DNA from: Pohlia nutans
Taxonomy: Eukaryota; Streptophyta; Bryopsida; Bryales; Mniaceae
Assembly (NCBI GenBank): GCA_022496805.1
Contig: CM040091.1
Coordinates: forward strand, 24,294,336 to 24,358,335
DNA length: 64,000 nt
Direction: 5' to 3'
Below, in pieces: positions 46,597 through 58,165 of the stretch. How positions within the stretch are numbered: the first letter of the stretch is position 1; each line of letters starts with the position of its first letter. The position numbers were made by a program, and so were the translations under genes. The notes below the pieces were generated by a model. The model ran no database searches. It was not told the origin of the DNA and saw only the letters and a program-made list of their open reading frames with translations.

Positions 46597-47283
46597 CCAG
46601 TAGTCAATTGCCCACTGGTCAATGTTGAGCAAAAGAAGTTGCCAGTGGATGCGTGCGACGGAGTCGACAGCGACTCTGTTCATGGTGTCGCCGAACCTGA
46701 CCTCGATTTGGTTCTTCAATGCAATGTGTCTCCACCTAAAGAGCTGACTAGTGGTAGTGACGAAATTCCAGTAGTCAATTGCCCACCGTGTGAGAGAATT
46801 TATCTGAGAATAAAGGTGTTTGAGATGTGGATAGTGAAGACAGTATCCGTGCCTATGAATTTTACAGTGATTTGGAAATCCATCATGATGAGAGTGCACC
46901 TCTAGCAGACATCGAGGATGGACTGGAAACTGATTCCGGAGCAGCGGGCAATTGCGCAGAGGTTAATTCCGCCCAACAGTTCGCGGTTTCGCATGGAGTT
47001 CGAGTGCACGAGGCACGCATGGCCCCAGTGCATATCTATGAAACACCTCCTTCACCTGCAACAGATGTCGTCTTGGTCTGCACTTCTTATGTAGTGCCAC
47101 TAGTCAATTGCCCACTGGCAACCATTGAGGAAGTCTCCGTTCCCCAAAAGAGTTTTCCTTCACAAGGTGTGGACGATGCACGCATGGCCCTTGTGGAAAT
47201 CCATGATTCATCAACGGCCGCTGAGACAGAAGACATGTTGGAGTTCACTCCGTCTCTGGAACCAGTGGTCAATTGCCCACTAG
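46597..47283. promoter_or_regulatory. Four in-frame exonic element B palindromes
   Basis: Copies at 46597, 46768, 47097 and 47262 are all in the phase CCA-GTR-GTC-AAT-TGC-CCA (47097 has CTA as second codon). All four have TTGCCC where the non-coding copies have TTGACC or TTGACT. In this phase the unaltered palindrome would place TGA in the frame. Confidence 0.9.
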
Positions 47284-48300
47284 TTACCATCGAAAACGAC
47301 GCTGCTGCAGATGAGAGACTTGTGCTTGCTGTGGTTCCGGGTTCGACTTCTGAGGCTTCTACTGTGCCTCTACCACAAGCCCTTGCCATTCCATCTCTGT
47401 TGATCGTAAAGAAGGAGGTCACGGAGGTCTCCGTGCCTTCTAATAAGGATAACCCATCGAGATTGACAGCGGCTCTGATGATAATGCGTACAGAGCATCC
47501 TTGTGAAATTTCCCATCCGATGTGGAGTCCGACCTGTCAAATAGAACCAAAGACGTGGAGTCAACCGACGGATCAGAGCAGAAGGTCTCTCAAAGAAGAC
47601 CTTTGAGAATACAACTGGAGACCGTCTTGAAGAAGAAGTTGATCGTGAATCGAGCTGCAGTGCGAGCGAGCCGAGAGCTGGAAATGCAAAACAAGATATT
47701 GAAGTTGGAGTTGCAGAAGGTCCGTGAGGAAGCAAGGCTGAGGGAATTGAAGTTGGAGGAGGCAATTCGTATGAGTCAGGTAGTGAGTGCGGGTGAGTTC
47801 ACAGACTCCCCTTCCACGCACATAACCCATCAAACAACCTCGATTGCATCAGCACGAGAAATTTTGGACCATGAGGTGGAGATTTCTAAAGGTCCCGTAC
47901 AAGACTGTATTCCGGCCACAAGGAACAGATTTCCCTCGATGATTTAAAAGTTCTGCTAGATGTTGTATGCTATATTCAAGAAAGTCGTGAAATGTTGACC
48001 ACGCCTACTGGTAATCGCAGGAATGTGATGTTATTGAGCAGCGTGCAGCCATGGAAGCAGCAATGACAAACAAGGTTAGTGTACTGTCGTATTATTGCAT
48101 TGAAGTTGTTTCTGATTAGTGGATGTGAGCGTCATTTTTGAATGAAATGGTGCCCGGTCTGTACAGGAAAATTGAGTCTCTTCGTAGGGCGCATCGAGTT
48201 GAAGATTCGGACACCACAAAGACTTCAGTTGTAGATTATTATGTTGACTAGGCCGCTTCCACCATAATCTATTGTACACTAGACAATTAAATTTTTTTTC

Positions 48301-49934
48301 ATCAGCACAGGTGGAAGGAAGCGCCCATCGGGAAATCGATTTTATACAAATTAGTAGTCGACCGCTAGAGGACTTGGTGTGCATATTGAGTAATTGTAAA
48401 TGTGTGGCAATACCAAGTTTTGATTATGTACCCGGTTTTGAAAATTTCAGGAGAATAGACCATGTGTACGCATCTCCTTTGCTGTTGCTCATTTCCTCTT
48501 GGGACTACAAGCTCGAATTAAAGGTTCAGAATTAGACCTCACATCGGTCACTTGGTGGTCGCTGTGTAGACTATTGATTCAGATGCTTTTCTTTCCACAG
48601 GGTTCAGAGGAGCACTCTATGGTGCGAGACACGAGGAATTGAATGCGAGAAAGCGAGGGGTTTGATGCTTTAAGGTGGTTGTTGAGGAGAAGGTGTGGAT
48701 TGGAATTTGTAGAAATGGCAACGAATGGCTTTGCCTGGTGGGGAGTTTCTGGTGTTTTTAGGGTTCATGATGAGACGTAATCTAGTCGAGAGTGTCAGTT
48801 TCGTGTGGCAGTGAACTTTGCGCTTCTTGCAAGCGGTGTAAGCGGTCGTGAACGTGTAGAGAGATAGGGTTTGTTTTTGTCGACTTTGCTGGTGACGTTG
48901 CTGATTCATTTCTCTGGACTTCCGTTTCCAATGATCAGATTCTCGCGCTTAAGCTACAGTCGGTATTTTTGAATTGCTGGTAAGAGCTGAATGGTGTTTT
49001 GGATCATACCCTGTTGCAGGTTTGTCAGTGGCGTTTGCAAGTAATCACCAAACGGATTTTGAATTGACTGGTTGTTTCTGTAGAAGGCAACTCAGAGTAG
49101 TACAGCTGGTTTATGTTGTCTTTAGCTAATTATCGAATTGGTGATTGTGTTCTTTTTGCAGTACGCTCTTCGGGTAGAACGTCGATGCCCAATGTAGTGG
49201 ATTCTCACGCTTGACGATTTGTTTCTTCAGAAAAACGAAATGCATTCAGTTGTGGTTTCAGACTGGCGGGCAGCGTCGGCGCTTGATGCCATCACCGCGA
49301 GCAGCTCGTATTCTACAAAATATTTGGGGCCTCCTTCTATTTCAACTCGTCAGCAAAGACATGCAGCCAAAGCTTGTGGACGTTCTTTTCGAATAAGAGG
49401 CGCCTGTGGAAACTGGCAACGGATCAACCTTGTGCAAAAAGCTGTTCCACAACTCCAGGTTTGGCCTCTTTCCGGTCACGCCTTCAGGTTGAAAGTTGAG
49501 GATTCTTTCAAATTCTTAGCGAGCCATAAAGACCGTCGGAGCATCAAGATGAGGCTCATTTCTTATGTTGGATATACACCTTTGCGGGCGGAAAGAAAGA
49601 TTTCAGTCAGCTTCTTGATTAAATTGCCTTGTGTACAATTAAGGTGGTGATCACGGGTGAGCACTTGCTCGGAAGGCAATGCTTGATATCTAGGTTGTTA
49701 CATTTTCCCCAAAGTAGCAGCACGTGAACTTGGTCGACTGAACCCCGAACCCTGACCCCAGTATTGATAGGAAGGTGTGCTTGAGCTCTGCTACTAGTGT
49801 GCTTTTTGAAAAACTGTTGGGGCTTTTTGTGAGCAGGATGTGCGTGCGAACACACTGTTCAAGTCTCCATGGCCTGTCTACCCTTTGTTATCCGTGCTCT
49901 TGTGCCCTCATGGAGGACGTAGTGGACAAATTAG
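48301..49934. other. Region between element B and the PPR gene; possible upstream exons
   Basis: No gene is firmly supported. The plus frame at 49219-49650 (143 codons) could contain an N-terminal exon of the downstream gene, but I see no OB-fold signature in it. The segment 49640-49760 is non-coding. Confidence 0.3.
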
Positions 49935-52900
49935 GTGTTTATCGACATCATCGGTTTGGAGAAGATCATCCACGCGTGCCGAAGCTCCAGGTGTGTGACA
50001 GGCTCTCGTGGAATGAGGTGGATGGGATTTGTCTTCCCCGGAGAGAACGTGACTGACATGAAGTGTGTTGCACTTGCCTCAGACAAAGCTGAGCGGACTG
50101 AAGAACTTTGGGAAGAGTACTTTGCGGATCCTTCCCAGTGGTGGGACAACAGAGTTGACAAGGTATCCCAGGACTGCCAGTGGGTTGATGCTAGAAAGTG
50201 GATGTGAGCCTTGGATCAGACACGTGAGGTGGATATTTCTTAGTTGTACAAAGGATGTGGGCACTAGGCAAGCATAGGTATTGTGCTTTGTGTACTTTGG
50301 AGTGGAGTCTGATCACTTGAGGGTTGAAAAAAATGTTGTCCTTGATTGTTGAGTGTTGGGTGCAGATTAACCGGGCTTAAATATGCGTCACATGTTGCAT
50401 ATTTGATGGTGGGTTGTGGTGCCTACAGAGGAACCCCAGATCACCTGACTTCAAACATAAGGTGAAAAGAGAAGCGCTGTGGCTAGATGGCTGGAAAAAT
50501 CCAACTTGGGTGAAGGCAAGACTCAAATCGGTCACTCAGGGCACATCTCATTCTCATGCTGTTGGTAGTAAGCACATTTGGAGCACAAGTACCACGAGCG
50601 AAGCGCTTGCTGTTATGGAGAATCTACTCCAACAAGGCATCACCATAGACTCGTCCATGTTTGTTGAAGTTTTGAAGCGGTGCTTGAAGCAGAAAGACCT
50701 TATGGCGGCCAAGCAGGCTCATGACTGCATCATCAAGAGTGGAATGGAGCAAAATGTATATGTGGCGAACAACCTTTTGAGTGTGTACATCAGATGTGGG
50801 AGGCTGCAGGATGCACGCCAAGTGTTTGATAAACTTCTGAACAAGAATGTTTATAGTTGGACCATCATGGTTGGAGGTTATGCTCAGCACAATTGTGCTA
50901 AAGATGCACTGGAAGTTTTCAATCAAATGTGCCAAGAAGGTGTGCAGCCAAATGAAGTTACTTACTTGAGCATCCTGAAGGCATTTGCCAGTCCAGCAGC
51001 TTTGAAATGGGGTAAAGAGCTTCATGCCCTCATCAGACACGATGGCCTTGAATCAGATCTGCGTGTAGGGACTGCGCTTCTTCAAATGTATGCAAAGAGT
51101 GGCAGCATTGATGATGCCATACGAGTTTTTGACAGAATGGAGGAACGTGATGTGGTCACATGGAGCGTGATGATTGGTGGACTTGCAGACCATGGACGTG
51201 GGCATAAGGCATATGAATGTTTCCTTCGAATGCGAAGAGAGGGCTGTGTACCAGACTCAATCACGTATGTGAGCATTTTGAATGCATGTGCAAGTGCGGG
51301 TGCTTTAGAGTGGGTGAAGGATGTGCACAGCCATATCCTGGCAGATGGATTGGAGTCGGATTTGCGCGTGGCTAGTGTGCTCGTTCACATGTATGCAAAG
51401 AGTGGCAGCATCGATGATGCTGTACGAGTTTTTGACAGAATGGAGGAACGTGATGTGGTCACATGGAACGTGATGATTGGTGGACTTGCAGACCATGGAC
51501 GCGGGTGTGAGGCATATGAATGTTTCCTTCGAATGCGAAGAGAGGGCTGTGTACCAAACGCAATCACGTATGTGAGCATTTTGAATGCATGTGCAAGTGC
51601 GGGTGCGTTAGAGTGGGTGAAGGATGTGCACAGCCATATCCTGGCAGATGGATTGGAGTCGGATTTGCGTGTAGCTAATGCGATTATTCACATGTATGCA
51701 AAGAGTGGCAGCATGGATGATGCTGTACGAGTTTTTGACAGAATGGAGGAACGTGATGTGGTCACATGGAGCGTGATGATTGGTGGACTTGCAGACCATG
51801 GACGTGGGTGTGAGGCATATGAATGTTTCCTTCGAATGCGAAGACAGGGCTGTGTACCAGACTCAATCACGTATGTGAGCATTTTGAATGCATGTGCAAG
51901 TGCGGGTGCTTTAGAGTGGGTGAAGGACGTCCACAGCCATATCCTGGCAGATGGATTGGAGTCGGATTTGCGCGTGGCTAGTGTGCTGGTTCACATGTAT
52001 TCAAAGAGTGGCAGCATCGATGATGCTGTACGAGTTTTTGACGGAATGGAGGAACGTGATGTGGTCACATGGAACGTAATGATTGGTGGACTTGCAGACC
52101 ATGGACGCGGGTGTGAGGCATATGAATGTTTCCTTCGAATGCGAAGAGAGGGCTGTGTACCAAACGCAATCACGTATGTGAGCATTTTGAATGCATGTGC
52201 AAGTGCGGGTGCGTTAGAGTGGGTGAAGGATGTGCACAGCCATATCCTGGCAGATGGATTGGAGTCGGATTTGCGTGTAGGTAATGCGATTATTCACATG
52301 TATGCAAAGAGTGGCAGCATCGATGATGCTGTACGAGTTTTTGACAGAATGGAGGAACGTGATGTCATCACATGGAACGTGATGATTGGTGGACTTGCAG
52401 ACCATGGACGTGGGCATGAGGCATATGAATGTTTCCTTCGAATGCGAAGAGAGGGCTGTGTACCAGACTCAATCACGTATGTGAGCATTTTGAATGCATG
52501 TGCAAGTGCGGGTGCTTTAGAGTGGGTGAAGGACGTGCACAGCCATATCCTGGCAGATGGATTGGAGTGGGATTTGCGTGTAGCTAATGCGATTATTCAC
52601 ATGTATGCAAAGAGTGGCAGCATCGATGATGCTGTACGAGTTTTTGACAGAATGGAGGAACGTGCTGTCATCACATGGAACGTGATGATTGGTGGACTTG
52701 CAGACCATGGACGTGGGCATGAGGCATATGAATGTTTCCTTCGAATGCGAAGAGAGGGCTGTGTACCAGACTCAATCACGTATGTGAGCATTTTGAATGC
52801 ATGTGCAAGTGCGGGTGCTTTAGAGTGGGTGAAGGACGTCCACAGCCATATCCTGGTAGATGGATTGGAGTCGGATTTGCGTGTAGGTAATGCGATTATT

Positions 52901-54196
52901 CACATGTATGCAGAGAGTGGCAGCATGGATGATGCTGTACGAGTTTTTGACAGAATGGAGGAACGTGATGTCATCACATGGAGCGTGATGATTGGTGGAC
53001 TTGCAGACCATGGACGTGGGCATGAGGCATATGAATGTTTCCTTCGAATGCGAAGAGAGGGCTGTGTACCAGACGCAATCACGTATGTGAGCATTTTGAA
53101 TGCATGTGCAAGTGCAGGTGCGTTAGAGTGGGTGAAGGACGTGCACAGCCATATCCTGGCAGATGGATTGGAGTCGGATATGCGCGTGGCGAGTGCGCTT
53201 GTTCACATGTATGCAAAGAGTGGCAGCATCGATGATGCAGTACGAGTGTTTGACAGGATGGAGGAACGTAATGTCATCACATGGAGCGTGATGATTGGTG
53301 GACTTGCAGACCATGGACGTGGACACGAAGCCCTGGAAGTCTTTCGAAGACTGATTGCTGATGGTGTGAAACCTGACGATTACTCATTTCTGGCAGTGTT
53401 GTCGGCCTGTAGTCATGCAGGCCTTGTTGATGAAGGCCGTCGGCTCTTTGGGGTTATGATGCAGGATTATGGCATGGAACCTACTGTGTTTCATTATGGT
53501 TGCATGGTGGATCTTCTTGGGCGGGCAGGAAACTTAGAGGAAGCAAAGCTCTTTATTGGTAACATGCCAGTTGAAGCAGGTGCAGCTACTTGGGGAGCTT
53601 TGCTTGGTGCTTGTAGAAGTCATGGTAATGTGGAGTTGGGCGAACTTGCTGCTAAAGAGGTTCTTAAGTTGGAACCGGAGGGTGCCGCTCCATATGTGCT
53701 CCTCTCCAACATCTATGCTGCCGCTGGCCAGTGGGATCAGGTGTCATCAATACGGTGTATGATGCAGGAAAGAGGTATTCGCAAGGAACCAGGGATTAGC
53801 TGGATTGAGATTAATAACAAGATTCATCGCTTTGTTGTAGGAGATACCTCTCACCCAGAAGCAAAGCAGATCTATGCTGTGCTGGATAACTTGACCAAAA
53901 AGTTAAGGGCTGAAGGTTACATTCCTGATACTCGGCTTGTATTGCGCAATATTGATGAGGAGGACAAAGAACTTGCTCTTTGCTCTCACAGTGAAAAGCT
54001 AGCTATTGCTTATGGCATGATGCACACGCCTCTTGAAAAGCCAATTCGTGTATACAAGAATCTTCGGGTGTGTTCAGATTGCCATACAGCAACCAAGTTC
54101 ATCTCTAAGGTGACTGGACAGGAGATTGTGGCCAGGGATGCCAATCGCTTTCACCACTTCAAAGATGGCGTCTGCTCTTGTGGTGATTATTGGTAA
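49935..54196 (+). CDS. PPR-DYW RNA-editing-type protein with an OSB-like PDF motif at its N-terminus
   Basis: Exon 49935-50162 ends ERTEELWEEYFADPSQWWDNRVDK. After a 266-bp intron (AAG|GTATCC...CTACAG|AGG, phase 0 both sides) exon 2 continues RNPRSPDFKHKVKREALWL, completing a PDF motif of the kind found in organellar single-stranded DNA-binding (OSB) proteins. Exon 2 then encodes about 25-30 PPR repeats in P-L-S order, E1/E2 motifs, HSEKLAIAYG (deaminase zinc ligand and Glu), CSDCH and the terminal CSCGDYW. DYW proteins deaminate specific cytidines in organelle RNA; PPR repeats choose the site. The first in-frame ATG of exon 2 is 50615; the true start is upstream and unresolved. The acceptor ATTAG for exon 1 is tentative. 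The sequence style is that of moss DYW proteins. Intact, and the only clear host gene here. Confidence 0.85.
51091..53320 (+). repeat. 303-bp tandem repeats inside the PPR gene
   Basis: Seven near-identical units of 303 bp (101 codons: one 35-residue P, one 35-residue L and one 31-residue S motif) are centred on VMIGGLADHGRG at about 51170 plus multiples of 303. Units 2 and 4 share VPNAITY and a CEAY variant, giving a hint of a 606-bp higher-order repeat. Differences concentrate at the fifth residue of P and S motifs (N or S) and at the last residue of P (D or N), which are the base-selecting positions. Confidence 0.95.
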
Positions 54197-55780
54197 CGGG
54201 GTTGGAAATTTTCAGACTGAAAGTTGTCGGGAGATGTGCAAGATGCTAGAAAGTGCGCCATTGGTATTAGTTACATGGTGTGCGATTCGTTTTATCTTTA
54301 CATGTTCTTGGAGTTTCTTTATTAAATAGTATCGGTTGGTTCGCAATTAATTGTCTCAATGATTATTGAATGAGATAGTTTTGTTTTAGTTTATGTTTAT
54401 TTTCTACAGTTGGTTTTTCGGGTTTGTTGGTTGGAAGTTTATTCCTTTGAGAAATAACATATACTGGAAATTGAAATGGTTCTTTGAGCAGAGCTTGCTG
54501 ATTGTATGGTGTGTTTTTTTTCTTGTCTTTTCGGAAGGAGCTATTCAAAGGAGAAGAGGTTGTCCAACTTTAAGTTGCTTAAACCCTGAACCTTAAACCC
54601 TAACTTGAAAATGTTATGCTTGATAACCAGAGGTACCATGTACTAGTCTTGAGTAGTGTATTATCGTATTCAACAAAGCAAGGGGCAAATCCAATATTGT
54701 TCCAGCTCCTTAATCTGTGCCCTCGAGTCCCGCTTCTTGTTTTCCTAGGTCACTTTGCATTGAATGCAATGAAAGTGTACACCTAGTGAGGCAGAGTGGT
54801 GAAATTGGGAGCTTTGCATGAGGGTGAGAAATCTTGTTTTTGATCAATATGAATGGAGACTAGAGAAGATCATACTACTACACACTTCAGTGCATTCACT
54901 ACTTGTACTGGAGATGATAGTACTCCAAAATCCTATACTATAGTATTTGGAAGTTATATACCTGTACTTCAAAAATAGCAAGTGCTAAAAAGTTGGCACT
55001 CATGTACTTGTTGGTTATCATCTACATCAGTAATGAATCCAAATTTCATTCAATAAAGAGTAGATTTGCTTTATTTGCTAAATCTACTATTTTATTGTCT
55101 TATAAAAATCAAATACAACTAAATTAGTGTTCTTTAAGAGTGCATCGTAGTATACTCACATCCACAAAGTCTGGATCCATTCAAAAGATATTGTGAAATT
55201 TTTATTGACGTAATTTCATTACAATTTAAGTAGCGACGCTAGCGTGAGGCTAAATGGAGAGCAATACTTACATTCAAGGTATCTAACATCCAACTTCCAT
55301 GTCCTCTGTTGCGACCATTCCACACTACAATCACCACACGTGAAATTGCGAGTAATAACATGAAGAAATCTTGATGCCACCCAACCCGCCTCGCGAATAT
55401 AGTGAAAAACCTACGGACCCTTAGAAACGCAATCATCATATCTCCCACAATGCCAACACAAAACCAACAGTTCTCCTCATCGAAAGAGAGAAACGGAGAA
55501 GTTCAAAAGCAACAAGGATTCGAAGGTGAACAAACGAATTCAAGAAGCATCACTACAGAGCTATACAAGAGAAAAGAAGTTCCAATGCCAATGCAACATC
55601 GAGGAAGCGAAAAGTAAATGTTTGGGAGAACGTTGCGTGGTTTTGGCGGGAAGAGAAACGATGACCTTAAGCCACTTTCTGATATTCAAAGTTCATGAAC
55701 GTGGATGGAGGACTTCATCCTGCATCCGTAATTGGGGCACGAGGTTCAAGGCTCGAGGGTCCAAAGTTTAGGATTAAAAG
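54197..55780. other. 3' flank of the PPR gene and intergenic DNA
   Basis: AT-rich. No gene with recognisable features was seen; small frames at 55402-55771 are compositionally unremarkable. A GACGCTAGCGTG motif at 55231-55247 recurs at 55902 and 56331. Confidence 0.5.
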
Positions 55781-55900
55781 TTTTTGGATTTGGAATTTTA
55801 CGGTTTAGAGTTTAGGGTCTCGGGTTTGGATTTTAGGGTCTAGGGTTTAGAGCATTGGAATTTTAGGGGATTGAGGGTTTCGGGTTTAGAGTTTAGGGCA
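55781..55900 (+). repeat. Degenerate telomere-like tract
   Basis: Repeats of TTTAGGG, TTTAGAG and TCTAGGG run in one direction, as in interstitial plant-type (TTTAGGG)n sequence. Confidence 0.7.
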
Positions 55901-55901
55901 A

Positions 55902-56750
55902 TGACGCTAGCGTGTAAGCCTAGAGTAGAGAGCGTAGGAGCTGAAATTTGGAGAGCCTACAGTTCAGAAAGCGGAAAAAAGCAAAAAAAATTCAAAAAAT
56001 TCAAAGACATTTGCTAATTTTTGAAATTTTACTAGATAAAGTAAATTTTATATCCTGTGACGGCGTGACCTATGACCGTGGTTTAGAAGTCGACATAGTT
56101 TAAAGTTTGGGATCATTTTGAATAGGTTGACAACTTTTACGCCAGTTAGAATGAAATTGAATTCCAAAGTTAAAATCTGCCCATGTGTGACAATGAAGCC
56201 ATAGAAGTGCTTTATTGGACCCAAATCTAGAATTATATTATTTGGAATTTTTAATAAACATTCAGAGTAGCAATACTAAGCCATCAAATAGTCATAGTTA
56301 ACAAAGATATGGTACGTGCCACAATTCAACGACGCTAGCGTGCGAGCCTAGAATGGAGAGCCCAAGAGCGGAGAGCGGGGATTTGGAGAGCCTAGAACCT
56401 AGAGCCTAGAATCTAGCTAAATTTAAAAGTAGACACTATTTTTAGATTTTTTTCTTTATATAGTAAATTTTGGTCCCTATGACCGCTGGATGTATGACCG
56501 TGGATTAGTAGTTAGTAGAGTATAATGTTTATAGTCAACCAAAAACAAATTGGGAAATTTTGAGCTACATAGAATGAAATTGAATCCCAACATGAGAACC
56601 TCTTGAAAAGAGACAAAGAAGGAAGGGAGGACAATTGGACCTATATGTAGGATTATATTTTTTTCTTTTTTCTAATACATAGTCATAGTAGCAAAACTTG
56701 GCGAGCAAGTACTTGAACCAATTAAAAATACTAGTCTTGCAGCAATTTAC
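55902..56750 (+). repeat. Diverged tandem duplication, period about 429 bp
   Basis: The units at 55902 and 56331 both start GACGCTAGCGTG and GAGCCTAGA/AGCCTAGAG, then share TTTGGAGAGCCTA, ATAGTAAATTTT-type, TATGACCGTGG and AGAATGAAATTGAAT blocks in order. They are diverged and non-coding. Confidence 0.75.
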
Positions 56751-57396
56751 AATAGGATGCTATTGTTTCTAGTTCTACTCTCCCCCTCTAAACTCCAATT
56801 GTGATTCATTCTTCAATCCTCGGTCTTGATGATCTCGGCAGCGACAAGAATTTTTTAAACTTCATCCAAGCTAAGAGTAGGAGCATGGATGTACGTATCG
56901 ACTTTATAGTCTAGCTTGCAAAAAAACCGAAAAATATAGTAAAGGTGCTTGCAATTGACGTACTGGCCACGCCTCCCAACAACTGATGAGTTGATGCTAG
57001 CGTAATGCGGGCATGTACAAGATGGGAAATTGCACAATGTGACATTGTACAAAATAAATGTTCGTCAAGCTCTACCCTAGAGTGGAGCACGATGATGGCG
57101 CCAAGGCCGGGGTAGAGGAGGAGGTTGCTGCGGAGAATATTGGCCTTCACATTTCTTGCACCCTCCCATTGATTGCGGTGAGCTTCCATGGGAGCCTTGT
57201 TGTTTCAACGCACGTTTTTGCCATTTCGGGAGGATAAAATCCTATCGGCATGCAATGGGCTCGGATGAGTCCACAACACTGGTTTGAACATCTTAGACGT
57301 TGTAAAGAGGCAACAAAGCGAAAAGGCTGTACTAGTGGATTGAAGATGAAACTCGGCCTCTTGGAGTTCTAGGATCTCCGAACGCATGAGGTCAGT
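56751..57396 (-). other. Possible host gene fragments interrupted by an LTR
   Basis: On the minus strand 57405-57205 (ending KMFKPVLWTHPSPLHAD...) and 57189-57070 (starting MEAHRNQWEGARNVKAN) read like coding sequence, but no domain was recognised and each is short. The LTR starting at 57397 abuts the first, so a gene may have been broken here. Confidence 0.25.
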
Positions 57397-57817
57397 TGTT
57401 AACACTAAATTAGTACTTCCCGATATTACCGGTCTGGGTTTTTTACTACCTCGGTAATTTTCCGATTTACCCGAGAAAGTAGATCTGGGAAGACTTTTTT
57501 ACCGATCTGACCGTTACTAGTTAGATCGGGTTTTACATGTATATAAACAAGGAAGCCAGACTCATTTGGCACACTCTGCTTTTTCCAATACAGATTTTCT
57601 TGTGTTTAACATTGAGTGTCCTTTCATTCTCTGATTCGAGTGATTCTTCTTCGGTATGTGTGTCCGATCTTATGGACTGTTTGCAGGAAAGACTCCTCGG
57701 TAGTTAGGATCGAGTACTTCTACTGAGCTACCTAGGTTCTTGACTGATTTAGTATTTGGTACTCCTGTCACCTCGGTAATTCAGTACTAACTACCGAGTA
57801 GGAAAGAGGACTTACCA
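57397..57817 (+). mobile_element. LTR (421 bp) with TATA box and primer-binding site
   Basis: It starts TGTTAACACT and ends CTTACCA, followed by TTTGGCGACCATCTACTG, the same primer-binding-site sequence as in the element at 41600-43295. GTATATAAACAAGG at 57540-57553 is a good TATA box. It is rich in CTCGGTA/TACCGAG units. The interior that follows (57818-58165) is non-coding and is cut by block P. No partner LTR was seen in the window. Confidence 0.7.
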
Positions 57818-58165
57818 TTTGGCGACCATCTACTGTTACGAAACTTTGAATCTTAGCAAAAAATTCCTTCTATTAGACCAGTTACAAACCGTCTTTGGTA
57901 TTAATACTTATTACATCATAGAACACGGGAAACTACTCGACTATTCCTGCAATTAAGATCGGTAGATCCAGATCCCTCTCTTACAAAACTCACTAAATAG
58001 CTGGGCTCAGTACACTACCGAGTCAGTATTTTCGGTTTTGCTAAGCGTAGACAAATCTGTTCTGCGGATTTACAGCTTCACCATGTCCCGACCCCACACT
58101 TGATCGGCGGGACCACCCCCAGAACTGGATCTCACCGCATTGGGAAGCTCACAAACACAGTTTCA

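Larger units (their letters stand above)
40690..48175 (+). pseudogene. Element B ParB-like (INGQH) gene, several in-frame stops
   Basis: Proposed exons: 40690-41544, 43310-44094, 44220-45604, 45718-47779, 48021-48074 and a short end with TGA at 48175. The first encodes a globular N-terminal domain and a Lys-rich linker with a TGA at 41215. The second has GEFYIINGQHYVAAANKLL, matching the element A motif, with stops at 43517, 43855, 43908 and 44023. The third is homologous to element A exon 2 over its length; for example DDELRMEVYMHFL matches TTELRMEFYFQLL. The fourth is the acidic tail, with frame changes near 44300 and 46830, stops at 45940 and 46406, and a coiled coil near 47620-47780 that continues into the 54-base exon. 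Introns 2 and 3 are phase 0 on both sides. Four exonic palindromes encode PVVNCPL-type repeats. Confidence 0.65.
40517..48300 (+). mobile_element. Element B, right part, with its own palindrome
   Basis: The consensus palindrome is the arm CCAGTGGTCAA followed by its reverse complement (22 bp). Full copies lie at 40562, 40644, 41561, 44180, 45624, 46597, 46768, 47097 and 47262, plus the halves at the element A insertion. A half site (TTGACCAC) is in the last intron, at 47995. The region carries one long gene homologous to the element A ParB-like gene. The right end is not defined; I found no partner inverted repeat, and 48300 is a guess. Confidence 0.7.

Noticed and set aside
51082..53326. Many minus-strand frames of 62-67 codons repeated every 303 bp
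   Set aside because: They are antisense shadows of the tandem PPR repeats.
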